Below, one piece after another: positions 17,550 to 25,581 of a stretch of 64,000 nt of DNA. The position numbers and the translations under genes are program-made. This DNA is from Terriglobia bacterium (GTDB lineage: Bacteria > Acidobacteriota > Terriglobia > Acidiferrales > UBA7541). The notes beneath the pieces are model-generated. The model was not told the DNA's origin. It was given only the letters and a program-made list of their open reading frames with translations, and searched no databases. The stretch covers positions 1 through 64,000 of the forward strand of contig JAIQES010000015.1 of NCBI GenBank assembly GCA_020073705.1, given 5' to 3'. How positions within the stretch are numbered: the first letter of the stretch is position 1; the number at the start of each line of letters is the position of its first letter.

Positions 17550-17589
17550 AATATACCTAAGTAGTTGTCTTGTCAACGATATATTGTTG
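17550..17589 (-). promoter_or_regulatory. Predicted promoter with overlapping palindromic operator for the corrinoid operon
   Basis: Read leftward, TTGACA (17571-17576) and TATATT (17550-17555) form a sigma-70-like pair with a 15-base spacer, about 80 bases before the first gene. The 16-base palindrome CAACGATATATTGTTG (17574-17589, one mismatched pair) overlaps the -35. Its shape and AT-rich core fit a MarR-type operator, and a MarR gene lies at 18553. The rest of the 350-base gap (17470-17819) holds further TAAGTA repeats near 17556 and 17605 and a doubtful 47-codon frame at 17620-17763. Confidence 0.45.
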
Positions 17590-17819
17590 CGGTATCACAT
17601 CTCCTTAAGTAAATAAGTAATGTCCTCCTATCGCGAAGATTCAATTCGCTTCATGCGCTGCAACGGCCTGAAAGCCCTCAATGAAAACGGCATTAACGGA
17701 GGCAGGCTTGGGAACCCTGACCCGCGCGCCGCTGAACGTTATAGTCGGCTTGTCGAAGACTGACTTGCTGCAATGTAGTCGTTATCTCACCGTTCTTGGC
17801 AGCGGATGTTCACCGACGG

Positions 17820-18269
17820 CTATTTCTTCGACGGTGTGATATCTGTGACTGGAAGATCCCAGTGGGCCAGCAAGATCTCGAACCGCCGCTGTTCTTCCCG
17901 TGCGTAAGTTTGCTGGTCAGGCCAGAGCTGCTTAATAAGGGATTCTTCCTCAGGATTAGCTGTTGTCGCCACTGTCGGGTTCTTGTACTTAATCGTAACG
18001 CAATAGTCCCAGCGCGCATCCTCAGTCATGTGGTTGGCGGGAGTTTCAATTCTCACAGAAATCATGCGACCGCTCTCCACGATCTTTTTGAGCAGCGGAT
18101 AGTGGTTCTTGAGGAAAAGTTGCAGGAACTCCTGTTGGTGTCCCCATTGCACTTTGTAGAAGTACTCCATGGTGTAGGGCTGGTCAGCCGCAGCTTGCGG
18201 CGGAGCACCTTGGGCAAACAGTGGTTGTGCAAACACTGAAAGCAATAGCGCAAAGAGTATGTTCCTCAT
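17820..18269 (-). CDS. Secreted hypothetical protein, possibly ferredoxin-like fold
   Basis: This 149-residue protein starts with a clear signal peptide (MRNILFALLLSVFAQPLFAQG, cleavage near AQG), so it is exported. The mature part contains YTMEYFYKVQWGHQQEFLQLFLKNHYPLLKKIVESGRMISVRIETP and WDYCVTIKYKN. The beta-helix-helix-beta rhythm suggests a dimeric alpha/beta-barrel (ferredoxin-like) protein. I do not recognise a family with a known function. GGAGG lies 7 bases before the chosen ATG. It lies between the corrinoid operon and the MarR gene and is separated from the operon by a 350-base gap. Confidence 0.8.
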   Translation of the reverse strand: MRNILFALLLSVFAQPLFAQGAPPQAAADQPYTMEYFYKVQWGHQQEFLQLFLKNHYPLLKKIVESGRMISVRIETPANHMTEDARWDYCVTIKYKNPTVATTANPEEESLIKQLWPDQQTYAREEQRRFEILLAHWDLPVTDITPSKK

Positions 18270-18552
18270 GGATCCTCCAATGAGTGAGTGGCCTGAATTA
18301 TAGTCGGTTCGGATAGCGCTCATCAACCTTTGGCGGAACCGTCAAACAACGAGGCGGTTGCGTGCCGGCCTGATCTTTCACAAAGTCGTGATAAGTTCTA
18401 TAAGAGCGGGGTGAACGGATTGCCGTACTGGGGGAGACATTCCCCGATGAATTGTTCGGTTTCTTTTCCCCCAACTTGGTTGCCCGTCCCTGCGCGCATG
18501 GTTACAATCAAGGACCATTGTTTTGCGATGAGATTCGTTGGCTGAGGACCTT

Positions 18553-19125
18553 ATGAAGCGCAGTAAGAAACGGCATGCCGCTCGCCCACCGAGCGACCGC
18601 GATACTCGCATCTCCGACCATGCGATCGATTTCGCCAAATATGTTCCGGCTCATGTCACCTATCTCGCCAACAAGATATCGAGCGGGGCCACAGCGATCT
18701 ACCTCCCGCGTTTCGGAGTAGGAATCACCAAATGGCGAATCATGGCTCTGCTGGCCAGGGAAGCCTGGGTGACGCCCAAACGAGTCTCGGATGTCACGGG
18801 TCTCGACAAGGGTGCGGTCAGCCGCAGCATTCATTCCATGCATGCGGCGGGAATCGTCGAAGTGCGGCCGGACCAATACGATCGCCGAAGTCAGATTCTC
18901 GCACTGACCGCCAAGGGCCTCCGTCTGCACGATCGAATGGTTAAGCTTGCGCGCAAGCGGGAACAGATTCTGCTCGATGGTTTCTCGGAGAAGGAACGTT
19001 CGCTCCTGGTTCAGTTTCTTGCCCGGTTAGAATCACAGATCCCCGCCGCAAATTCCGCGGCAGAGGACACAGAAAACACCACAACTTGTGAAAATGAAGA
19101 GTTCTACATGGGCTTCGGCAAATAG
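18553..19125 (+). CDS. MarR-family transcriptional regulator
   Basis: This 190-residue protein has the MarR winged-helix core: GVGITKWRIMALLAREAWVTPKRVSDVTGLDKGAVSRSIHSMHAAGIVE (HTH) followed by the wing RPDQYDRRSQILALTAKG, including the family's conserved D-R-R. An N-terminal extension of about 40 basic residues and a disordered acidic C terminus are longer than usual. GAGGA stands 5 bases before the ATG. MarR proteins often sense phenolic ligands, which would suit control of a neighbouring methyl-transfer or aromatic pathway. The palindrome at 17574-17589 is a candidate target. That link is inference. Confidence 0.9.
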   Translation: MKRSKKRHAARPPSDRDTRISDHAIDFAKYVPAHVTYLANKISSGATAIYLPRFGVGITKWRIMALLAREAWVTPKRVSDVTGLDKGAVSRSIHSMHAAGIVEVRPDQYDRRSQILALTAKGLRLHDRMVKLARKREQILLDGFSEKERSLLVQFLARLESQIPAANSAAEDTENTTTCENEEFYMGFGK

Positions 19126-19131
19126 TATCCA

Positions 19132-19153
19132 CAACTAAAGGCGGGACAATTTC
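19132..19153. repeat. Solitary copy of an IS terminal repeat
   Basis: CAACTAAAGGCGGGACAATTTC occurs here (22 bases), with near copies at 25422-25443 and 48008-48029. The other two lie next to transposase remnants and fit as terminal inverted repeats of one IS256-type element. This copy has no transposase beside it, so it may be a scar left by an old insertion or deletion just after the MarR gene. Confidence 0.6.
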
Positions 19154-19335
19154 GGGCGCCGATTCGGAAGGCCAATAGAACAACGTGGCAATATTTTTCA
19201 CTTTACCCTATCAATCATTGAGGACTACCGCGAAAGCAAAATGTTACAGATTCAAATTCTACAGCAACCATCCTATCTACATTAAGTTACGAGTCTAAGT
19301 AACCCTGCATGATTTACTTGGGACATGGTTCAATT

Positions 19336-19351
19336 TGGTAGGGTGATTGCA
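19336..19351 (+). promoter_or_regulatory. Sigma-54 type promoter for the sugar transferase gene
   Basis: TGGTAG-GGTGA-TTGCA has GG and GC 12 bases apart, as required for -24/-12 promoters. It lies about 250 bases before the initiating sugar transferase gene. A weak ops-like string, GGCCGCAGCATGT (19392-19404), follows at 41 bases, a distance close to that in the other four units, but differs at two core positions. The upstream 180 bases contain no gene. Confidence 0.6.
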
Positions 19352-19604
19352 GACAAACACTATGTCCTAGCTTCAGTTTCATTAGAAGCATGGCCGCAGC
19401 ATGTTTGTATCCGAACTGGCTGTTTTAGGAAAGGTGGTTTTTCGCTCCAGGCGGTTGACAGCCTGAGCCCGATTGTCGCTCAGGGCGGAGAAAGCAGCAC
19501 GCTTGGAAGCGTGCTGGGCAAAATCCGGTCAACGCTATTATGGCAACTGTCTGAGCGTCGAGGAGGGGAACCTCCACGGAAACACAAATCTCGCGGGAGC
19601 GCAA

Positions 19605-20789
19605 ATGGGAATCAGTCATTCAAAAGTTGCACATCCGACAGAGCAAGGGTCGATCCATGCTGCGGTCCCAAAGAATTCTCATGGTTTTGACCTACGTTCC
19701 GCACATAGAGAGATGACGGCCCTTCCCGAGGAAGCCTTCCATTCCATGTTGATGCTTGAGCGCCGCCGGGCGGAGCGGTCCTCCAAACCATTTGTCCTAA
19801 TGTTACTCGATGCGAATTTCGAAAATGGCTCAGCGGCGAAAATTCTAAACCATGCGCTCGAGGTAATCGTAGTTTCCAAACGAGAGACTGATCTAGTCGG
19901 TTGGTATAAAGAGAGCGCTATTCTTGGCGTCGTCTTCACGGAAGTGAATATGGAGGGGACATGCCCCATCACTGAAATTCTCCGAACAAAGATCGAGGCC
20001 GCTCTTGTTGAGCATCTGGGGCGGGAGAAAGCTGCCAAAATCGCCATTTCTTTTCATGTTTTTCCAGAAAGCTGGGATGGAAATTATTCGGGTTGGGTGG
20101 CGGACTCCAAACTTTATCCCGATCTGAATCGAAAAGTTTCGCGAAAGCGATTTCCTCTTGTTGTGAAGCGCATGATAGATTTTGCCGGCAGCGCAATCTT
20201 ATTGCTGCTGCTGTCCCCAATGCTCGGGGTAATTGCCGCGATCATCAAGTTGACGTCCAAAGGCCCGGTGATTTTCGAGCAGGAACGTCTTGGCCAGTTC
20301 GGAGCGCGCTTCAAGTGCCTGAAGTTTCGTACCATGTACACGAATAATAGTCCGAAGATTCATCAGGAGTACATCCGGCAGTTTATTTCTGGCGTGAAAG
20401 ATTGCGCGAATACGAACAAAGTTCAGGCACCGGTCTACAAGATTACGAACGACCCTCGGGTGACCCCGATCGGCAAGTTCCTGAGAAAGACCAGCCTCGA
20501 TGAGTTTCCTCAGTTCTGGAACGTCCTGCGCGGTGAAATGTCGCTTGTTGGGCCCCGTCCTCCGATTCCCTATGAGTTCGAGATTTATGATATCTGGCAC
20601 CGACGGAGAATACTGGAGGTGAAGCCGGGCGTTACCGGATTGTGGCAAGTGAACGGCCGGAGCCGTATGCGGTTCGACGAGATGGTCCGTTTGGACCTCC
20701 GTTATTGCCAGAACTGGTCTTTGTGGCTCGATCTAAAAATTCTCGTCGCCACGCCCCGAGCTGTTTTCAGCGGGGATGGCGCATGCTGA
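19605..20789 (+). CDS. Initiating sugar phosphate transferase with degenerate GGDEF-like N-terminal domain
   Basis: This 394-residue protein probably starts polysaccharide assembly by moving a sugar phosphate to undecaprenyl phosphate. The C-terminal bacterial sugar transferase domain (about residues 185-390) has one membrane segment (FAGSAILLLLLSPMLGVIAA), then RLGQFGARFKCLKFRTM, RVTPIGKFLRKTSLDEFPQFWNVLRGEMSLVGPRPP and KPGVTGLWQVNGRS. The N-terminal part resembles a GGDEF domain (EEAFHSMLMLERRRAERSS, FVLMLLDAN, RETDLVGWY), but the GGDEF signature is replaced by YKESA, so it is probably a regulatory fold without catalysis. The ATG at 19605 with GGGAG upstream is favoured. It stands alone behind its own sigma-54 type promoter. 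Confidence 0.88.
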   Translation: MGISHSKVAHPTEQGSIHAAVPKNSHGFDLRSAHREMTALPEEAFHSMLMLERRRAERSSKPFVLMLLDANFENGSAAKILNHALEVIVVSKRETDLVGWYKESAILGVVFTEVNMEGTCPITEILRTKIEAALVEHLGREKAAKIAISFHVFPESWDGNYSGWVADSKLYPDLNRKVSRKRFPLVVKRMIDFAGSAILLLLLSPMLGVIAAIIKLTSKGPVIFEQERLGQFGARFKCLKFRTMYTNNSPKIHQEYIRQFISGVKDCANTNKVQAPVYKITNDPRVTPIGKFLRKTSLDEFPQFWNVLRGEMSLVGPRPPIPYEFEIYDIWHRRRILEVKPGVTGLWQVNGRSRMRFDEMVRLDLRYCQNWSLWLDLKILVATPRAVFSGDGAC

Positions 20790-21407
20790 CCTCACAATCT
20801 TCAAGACAAATGGGTAATGGTAATGGGTCATCTCTAACGAGGCAAGGCTCAAAAGGCCTACCGGGAGTTCAGGGACACAAATATCAAATATCATTGATAT
20901 CGTGCTGAACATTGTGGAGGAAGCCGCCGAATATGGTTCGTATTATGGCGGCGATATCCTTGCCTACTCCAAGGATGCGCACAAGTAGAAATACCCCTTT
21001 GCGGCGGAAACCACGCTTAATGGTTTCAATTCTTACCTACGATGACGAATATGGTTGCTCTAGAATATTCTGCATGAATATTGTTTTCAATTACTTACAC
21101 GCTTTTGGCGCATTTTAGTCTAGCATTTCCCCCCATTGGATTGGACGCAAAAAGATAGAAATTTGCACGCATGATGGCATTTGCTTGTTCACGTTGCGCC
21201 GCCATATGGGCCAAACGCTGCAAAACAGGATTTTTTGGAAACAGTTTAGTATATCGTGGAAACGATTTTCTTTCGGCTCAAACTAGCCCCCCGGATAAAG
21301 GACGATGAAGAAATTTGAGCATCTCTATAATTTACGGTAAGTGATTTATTATTAGTGTGATACAGAAGATTAGTGAAACGGTAAGTTCCTTGACATATGT
21401 CCCATTC
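20790..21407. other. Long non-coding stretch upstream of the NusG-paralogue unit
   Basis: About 620 bases separate the sugar transferase gene from the next promoter. No gene with recognisable homology was found. A short frame near 20880-20988 ends in YYGGDILAYSKDAHK but lacks a good start. An AATATT-CTGCATG-AATATT palindrome lies near 21064-21083. AT content rises towards the promoter. The region may hold regulator sites or an undetected small RNA. Confidence 0.4.
21334..21386. repeat. Direct repeat upstream of the sigma-54 promoter
   Basis: ACGGTAAGT occurs at 21334-21342 and again at 21378-21386, exactly 44 bases apart (about four helical turns) and just upstream of the -24/-12 site at 21408. 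It could be a binding site for a regulator or enhancer-binding protein. It could also be chance. Confidence 0.35.
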
Positions 21408-21423
21408 TGGCAGACTGGTTGCA
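21408..21423 (+). promoter_or_regulatory. Sigma-54 type promoter of the NusG-paralogue unit
   Basis: TGGCAG-ACTGG-TTGCA matches the -24/-12 consensus (TGGCAC-N5-TTGCW) with correct spacing. It would drive the NusG paralogue followed by the first WbpB/WbpD/WbpE set. The predicted start site is near 21434, about 20 bases before the ops-like element at 21454. Confidence 0.75.
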
Positions 21424-21453
21424 CATTAATCCTCGCTACCATGTTGCATTAAT

Positions 21454-21466
21454 GGCGGTAGCTTAT
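21454..21466 (+). promoter_or_regulatory. ops/JUMPstart-like element 1
   Basis: GGCGGTAGCTTAT, preceded by TTAAT, matches the enterobacterial ops core GGCGGTAGCNT exactly. It lies 32 bases after the -12 GC and 63 bases before the NusG paralogue ATG, so the regulator may act on its own transcript. Copies lie at 25771, 50611 and 53820. Confidence 0.75.
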
Positions 21467-21529
21467 ATAGAGACCAGCTTTCCCTTCCATTAGTACGATA
21501 GCTGGAGAAAAGGGAGGCTCAAAGATTTC

Positions 21530-22096
21530 ATGAGTCCAGAAATCAAGGGCGAACAGTGGTATGCGCTCCAAGTGAGGAGCCGCTGGGAAAGATCAACCGC
21601 CACGCTCCTGAGCGGGAAGGGCTATGAGACCTTATTGCCAACCTACAAGTCGAAGCGGCGCTGGAGCGGTAGGCTGAAAGAAGTAAGTGCTCCGCTGTTT
21701 CCGGGTTACGTGTTCTGTTCTTTTGACGTTTTCAAGCGGCTCCCGATTCTGGTAACACCTGGAGTGATCGCTGTTGTCGGCAGAGGCCGCGTGCCTGTGC
21801 CAATGGAAGCTTCCGAAATCTCAGCCATCCAAGCGCTTGTTTCCTCCGGGCTACATGCTGAACCCTATCCCTATCTGGAGGTAGGGCAGAAAGTTCGCAT
21901 TGAAAGCGATGCTCTGCGCGGCGTGGAGGGAATCTTGATCGCATTCAGAGGGAGCCGGCGGATCGTGGTTTCGGTGTCCTTATTGCGTCGATCCGTAGCC
22001 TTGGAAATTGACCGGGCTCGCGTCATCCCTGTCCGTGGAACGACTCTGCTGGATCCGCCAACCTCGCAGTCATTGCTTGACGGTGCGATCGCATAA
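21530..22096 (+). CDS. NusG paralogue (RfaH/UpxY-like antiterminator)
   Basis: This 188-residue protein is a specialised NusG paralogue. The NGN domain (about residues 8-115) has WYALQVRSRWERS, LLPTYKSKRRWSGRLKEVSAPLFPGYVF and TPGVIAVVGRGR. The linker and KOW domain (about 128-178) have VGQKVRIESDALRGVEGILIAF. The PLFPGYVF segment is typical of RfaH, UpxY and LoaP-like proteins encoded in polysaccharide loci. Such proteins bind RNA polymerase at a loading site and let it pass terminators in long operons. Ops-like elements start four operons here, including this one. GGGAGG lies 15 bases before the ATG, rather distant. A housekeeping NusG role is unlikely because no SecE or ribosomal genes are nearby. 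Confidence 0.9.
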   Translation: MSPEIKGEQWYALQVRSRWERSTATLLSGKGYETLLPTYKSKRRWSGRLKEVSAPLFPGYVFCSFDVFKRLPILVTPGVIAVVGRGRVPVPMEASEISAIQALVSSGLHAEPYPYLEVGQKVRIESDALRGVEGILIAFRGSRRIVVSVSLLRRSVALEIDRARVIPVRGTTLLDPPTSQSLLDGAIA

Positions 22097-22346
22097 CAGT
22101 AGAGCTGATTCATGTGGTAGTCGGGTCCAGAGTTCTCGTATCAAGCAACGGTTGGGCCGTGTTCTCGGGTGACGGTGCCTGCTTACATCCGAGCGTCGGT
22201 ATTTCCGCAGACGACGTTTGAACTTCTGAGATGTATTCCTAATTTTCTAAATCCGTCTCGATGGTGAACACGCTACCGAATGGGTCTGAAGGAGCCATCC
22301 GGAAATCACTTCTAGTTCAATTCCCTTTTCCCATCACAGGAGAGCC

Positions 22347-23348
22347 ATGATCAGAGTCGGCGTTATCGGTTACGGCTACTGGGGCCCTAATATCGTCAGG
22401 AATCTCCACGCATTGGACTCCACGCACGTCGAAGCCGTTTGCGACAAGAGCGAAGCAGCGCTTTCTCGCGTACGGAAATCCTATCCGGGCGTGAAAACGT
22501 GCCTGGATCCCTCCGAAATCCTAACCTCGCCCGCGATCGATGCTGTGGCGGTCATTACTCCCGTTTGGACTCATTACGAACTGGCCAAGGCGGCGTTGCA
22601 AAATGGGAAGCACGTCTTCGTCGAGAAGCCATTCACCTCGAATGCGAAGCAGGCGGAGGAATTGATCGAACTCGCGGCGCGGAAGAACCTCACGATCATG
22701 GTGGACCATACGTTCTTGTTCACCGGGGCGGTCCGCAAGATCTGCGAGCTGACGGAAAGCGGAGCTCTGGGGGATTTGTATTACTACGATTCTTTGCGAA
22801 TCAATCTGGGATTGTTCCAGCACGATGTCAGCGTAATTTGGGATTTGGCCCCGCATGACCTGTCGATCATGGACCATCTGATCAAGGGCGACCCTGAGGC
22901 TATTGTCGCCACCGGAGAGAAGCACCTGAACGGAGTGGAAGATGTCGCGTTCATGACGATTTATTTCCCTGGGAGCGTTATCGCGCACATCAATGTAAAC
23001 TGGCTCTCACCGGTGAAGATCCGAACGACGCTGATCGGTGGACAGAAGAAGATGCTGGTCTGGAACGATCTCGTGGCGGATGAAAAGATCCGTGTGTACG
23101 ACAAGGGAGTTCAAATCACTTCAGGGGATGGAATTCGAGACCTGCTGGTGAATTACAGGACCGGCGATATGTGGGCGCCGCAGGTGCAACAGTTGGAAGC
23201 CCTCCGTGTGGAGCTGGATTACTTTGCCGACTGCATCACGAATAATAAGACTCCTTTCAACGACGGCCACGCCGGACTGCGCGTCGTGCGGATGCTGGAA
23301 GCGGCTGAAAAGTCGATTCAAAAAAGGGGGGAGTTGATACGCCTGTGA
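22347..23348 (+). CDS. Gfo/Idh/MocA oxidoreductase, WbpB-like (copy 1)
   Basis: This 333-residue NAD-dependent oxidoreductase opens with VGVIGYGYWGPNIVRNL (Rossmann GxGxxG) and has KHVFVEKPFTSN (EKP motif) and IWDLAPHDLSIMDHL (catalytic-type His). The family member WbpB oxidises UDP-GlcNAcA at C3 before amination, and the next two genes complete that module (WbpD and WbpE types). GGAGAG precedes the ATG. Its stop overlaps the next GTG start. It differs clearly from the second WbpB-like domain at 26973, so this is not a recent tandem copy. Confidence 0.87.
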   Translation: MIRVGVIGYGYWGPNIVRNLHALDSTHVEAVCDKSEAALSRVRKSYPGVKTCLDPSEILTSPAIDAVAVITPVWTHYELAKAALQNGKHVFVEKPFTSNAKQAEELIELAARKNLTIMVDHTFLFTGAVRKICELTESGALGDLYYYDSLRINLGLFQHDVSVIWDLAPHDLSIMDHLIKGDPEAIVATGEKHLNGVEDVAFMTIYFPGSVIAHINVNWLSPVKIRTTLIGGQKKMLVWNDLVADEKIRVYDKGVQITSGDGIRDLLVNYRTGDMWAPQVQQLEALRVELDYFADCITNNKTPFNDGHAGLRVVRMLEAAEKSIQKRGELIRL

Positions 23349-23854
23349 ACGAATTTTGCTCGATTACACCCGACGTGAAGCTTGGCAAAGGTGTCAAGCT
23401 GTCCAAATTTATCAACCTGTACGGCTGCGAGATTGGCGATAACACGAAGATTGGTGCATTTGTTGAGATTCAGAAGAATGCAAAGGTGGGCCAAAACTGC
23501 AAGATTTCAAGCCACACGTTTATTTGTGAAGGGGTGACCATTGAAAACGATGCGTTCATTGGTCATGGCGTTACATTTATCAATGATATCTATCCCCGTG
23601 CCACGAACTCGGACGGCCACTTGCAGACAGAGAGCGACTGGAAAGTCGATCGGACACTGGTGAAGAAAGGGGCCTCTGTCGGCTCAGGGGCTACGATTCT
23701 CTCCAATGTTGTGATCGGCGAAAACGCGATCGTTGGCGCGGGCAGTGTGGTGACCCGCGATGTGCCGCCCAACGTCATTGTGGCCGGAAACCCGGCCCGC
23801 ATTTTGCGCGCGATAAAATCCGAAACTACCGCGGAAGTGAGGACCAACGAATGA
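23345..23854 (+). CDS. Left-handed beta-helix acetyltransferase, WbpD-like
   Basis: This 169-residue protein is built from hexapeptide repeats (IGDNTKIGAFVEIQKNAKVG, IGHGVTFIND, SGATILSNVVIGENAIVGAGSVV), giving a trimeric left-handed beta-helix acyltransferase. It ends with DVPPNVIVAGNPARI, the family's closing motif. WbpD acetylates the 3-amino group of UDP-2-acetamido-3-amino uronic acid. The GTG start overlaps the WbpB-like stop (GTGA) and its own stop overlaps the aminotransferase ATG, so the three genes are coupled. The equivalent domain is fused to WbpB in the second set. Confidence 0.88.
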   Translation: MNEFCSITPDVKLGKGVKLSKFINLYGCEIGDNTKIGAFVEIQKNAKVGQNCKISSHTFICEGVTIENDAFIGHGVTFINDIYPRATNSDGHLQTESDWKVDRTLVKKGASVGSGATILSNVVIGENAIVGAGSVVTRDVPPNVIVAGNPARILRAIKSETTAEVRTNE

Positions 23855-25056
23855 CGCAAAATGGAAAGATTCCGTTTGTTGATCTCGTTATACCCCATCG
23901 GGAACTGCAGGAGGAACTCGTAGCCGCTTTTCGAGCGGCACTCGATACAGCCGGCTTTATCGGCGGTCCGGCCGTGGAAGGATTCGAGCGCGAATTTGCC
24001 GCTTTTTGCGACACCAAGCACTGCGTGGGAGTCTCCAGCGGCACGGATGCCTTACGGTTCGCTCTGATCGCCGCCGGCGTCAAGGCCGGACATGTTGTTC
24101 TTACCGTGCCTCTGACGTTTATCGCCACTACAGAGGCCATTTCTCAGGCGGGCGCTCTGCCCGATTTCATCGACATTGACCCGCGCACCTACACGATGGA
24201 CCCGGAAAAACTCCGCCAGTATCTTGAAACGCACTGCGTCTTGGATCCCAAGACGGGGCAATACGTTCATCGGGTTCTGGGACGACCCGTAACGGCCGTT
24301 GTTCCGGTTCACCTCTACGGTCAGAGCGCGGACATGGATCCGATTCTCGCGCTGGCCGAGCGTTACAAGCTGATGGTCATCGAAGACGCTTGCCAGGCGC
24401 ACGGCGCCGAATATTTCTCGAAGAAAGAGAACCGCTGGCGCAAGGCTGGTTCCATGGGGCAAGCGGCCGCGTTCAGCTTTTATCCAGGCAAGAATCTGGG
24501 CGCCTGCGGCGAAGGTGGTTCGGTAACGACAAACGATGAAGGGCTGGCGCGCAAAGTTAGCATGTTGCGGGATCATGGCCAGTCCAAAAAGTATTACCAC
24601 GACATTGAGGGCTATAACGGCCGGCTTGACGCCATCCAGGCGGGCATCCTGCGAGTCAAGTTAAAGCACGTGTCTCTCTGGAATGAACAGCGCCGGATAT
24701 GCGCGCGTCGTTACAACGAACTACTTGCACCCATGAAGGGACTCATCGGTATACCGTACGAACCTTCCTGGTCCAAACCGGTGTATCACCTGTACGTGAT
24801 CCGCATAGCCTACCGTGAGGAGCTGCAAGAGCACCTAACGCACGCCGGAATCGGAACTGGAATCCATTATCCCATTCCAGTTCATCTTCAAAAGGCCTAT
24901 GCATCACGGAACTGGAACCGTGGTGACTTCCCCGTGTCTGAGGAGGCCGCGGACCAGATTCTTTCTCTGGCCATGTATCCCAGCCTGCAATCGCACCAGC
25001 AGAGTCGGGTGGCCGAGGCAATTGCTGAGTTTGCTCAGATTCACTCTGTCATTTAG
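23851..25056 (+). CDS. DegT/DnrJ/EryC1/StrS aminotransferase, WbpE-like (copy 1)
   Basis: This 401-residue PLP-dependent sugar aminotransferase has GVSSGTDALRFALIAAG, VIEDACQAHGAEY and FSFYPGKNLGACGEGGSVTTND, where the Lys of PGKNLGA forms the Schiff base with PLP. In this context it would aminate the 3-keto sugar made by the WbpB-like enzyme. It starts at an ATGA overlap. The sequence holds an insertion (KKENRWRKAGSMGQ) relative to the second copy at 28678. An IS256-type remnant begins 2 bases after its stop on the other strand. Confidence 0.92.
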   Translation: MTQNGKIPFVDLVIPHRELQEELVAAFRAALDTAGFIGGPAVEGFEREFAAFCDTKHCVGVSSGTDALRFALIAAGVKAGHVVLTVPLTFIATTEAISQAGALPDFIDIDPRTYTMDPEKLRQYLETHCVLDPKTGQYVHRVLGRPVTAVVPVHLYGQSADMDPILALAERYKLMVIEDACQAHGAEYFSKKENRWRKAGSMGQAAAFSFYPGKNLGACGEGGSVTTNDEGLARKVSMLRDHGQSKKYYHDIEGYNGRLDAIQAGILRVKLKHVSLWNEQRRICARRYNELLAPMKGLIGIPYEPSWSKPVYHLYVIRIAYREELQEHLTHAGIGTGIHYPIPVHLQKAYASRNWNRGDFPVSEEAADQILSLAMYPSLQSHQQSRVAEAIAEFAQIHSVI

Positions 25057-25058
25057 TT

Positions 25059-25337
25059 TCAGTTCGGTCTTGTTTTCTTTCCTTTCCGCGACCAGCGCAA
25101 GCAACTCGACGCCGAATCCGGCTGGTGGCGCGGTCCTACGCGCCGCGTCACTTCGTCCTCGCTCACTGCCCGGATGATCTTCAACCCCGCCAGCCCGGTC
25201 AGGTGTTTGACCTCGGGCTGCAATTCCTCCCACACTTTCACCAGCGGCAGCGGCAACCGCACTGCCACTTCTTTCCTCTCCATCACCTCGAACTTCTTCG
25301 TGGACTTCTTCACACTGCTCTGGCATCTCTCGGCCAT
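25059..25337 (-). pseudogene. N-terminal remnant of an IS256-type transposase
   Basis: The frame reads MAERCQSSVKKSTKKFEVMERKEVAVRLPLPLVKVWEELQ and continues to DEVTRRVGPRHQPD, which I recognise as the N terminus of a mutator-type (IS256) transposase common in acidobacterial genomes. It breaks off after about 85 residues in SCLRWSRKGKK and lacks the whole DDE core. The terminal repeat lies 85 bases upstream of its start at 25422-25443. A C-terminal remnant of a related element sits at 47785-47979. Recognition is from memory, not a search. Confidence 0.6.
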
Positions 25338-25421
25338 AGCGGCTCTCCTCTCAAAAAAGAGTTTTCACTCCGGACTCTATCCGAGTCCAGGCCGAGAGCC
25401 GCTGCTTTCTCTTTCAGGTTT

Positions 25422-25443
25422 CAACTAAAGGCGGGGCAATTTC
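25422..25443. repeat. Terminal inverted repeat of the IS256-type remnant (left end)
   Basis: CAACTAAAGGCGGGGCAATTTC lies just outside the 5' end of the transposase remnant. Together with GAGAGCCGCT at about 25395 it matches the sequence after the C-terminal remnant at 47993-48029, in the orientation expected for the two ends of one element type. Between here and 25581 no gene was recognised. Confidence 0.6.
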
Positions 25444-25581
25444 GGTGTTTGCCAAGACAGGAAGATTCTGAGATGCAACGGCAACGGTGGCTGGCGAAAC
25501 AAACCCAGGAGCTGCGTCGTGAAGACGCCAAAAAGCCTCCTTGATAACAGATTTTCGCATGGTTCTGAGGTTCCGGAGAAA

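Noticed and set aside
17620-17763. Open frame of 47 codons (MSSYREDSIRF...YSRLVED) in the gap upstream of the corrinoid operon
   Set aside because: It has no ribosome binding site and no recognised homology. It could be a real small gene, but the sequence does not support it enough.
20823-20988. Short frame ending in IVLNIVEEAAEYGSYYGGDILAYSKDAHK
   Set aside because: The composition looks protein-like but there is no suitable start codon with a ribosome site, and the frame is short.
25444-25546. Frame ending in MQRQRWLAKQTQELRREDAKKPP beside the IS256-type remnant
   Set aside because: It could be part of another mobile element, but no family could be recognised and the frame has no proper start.
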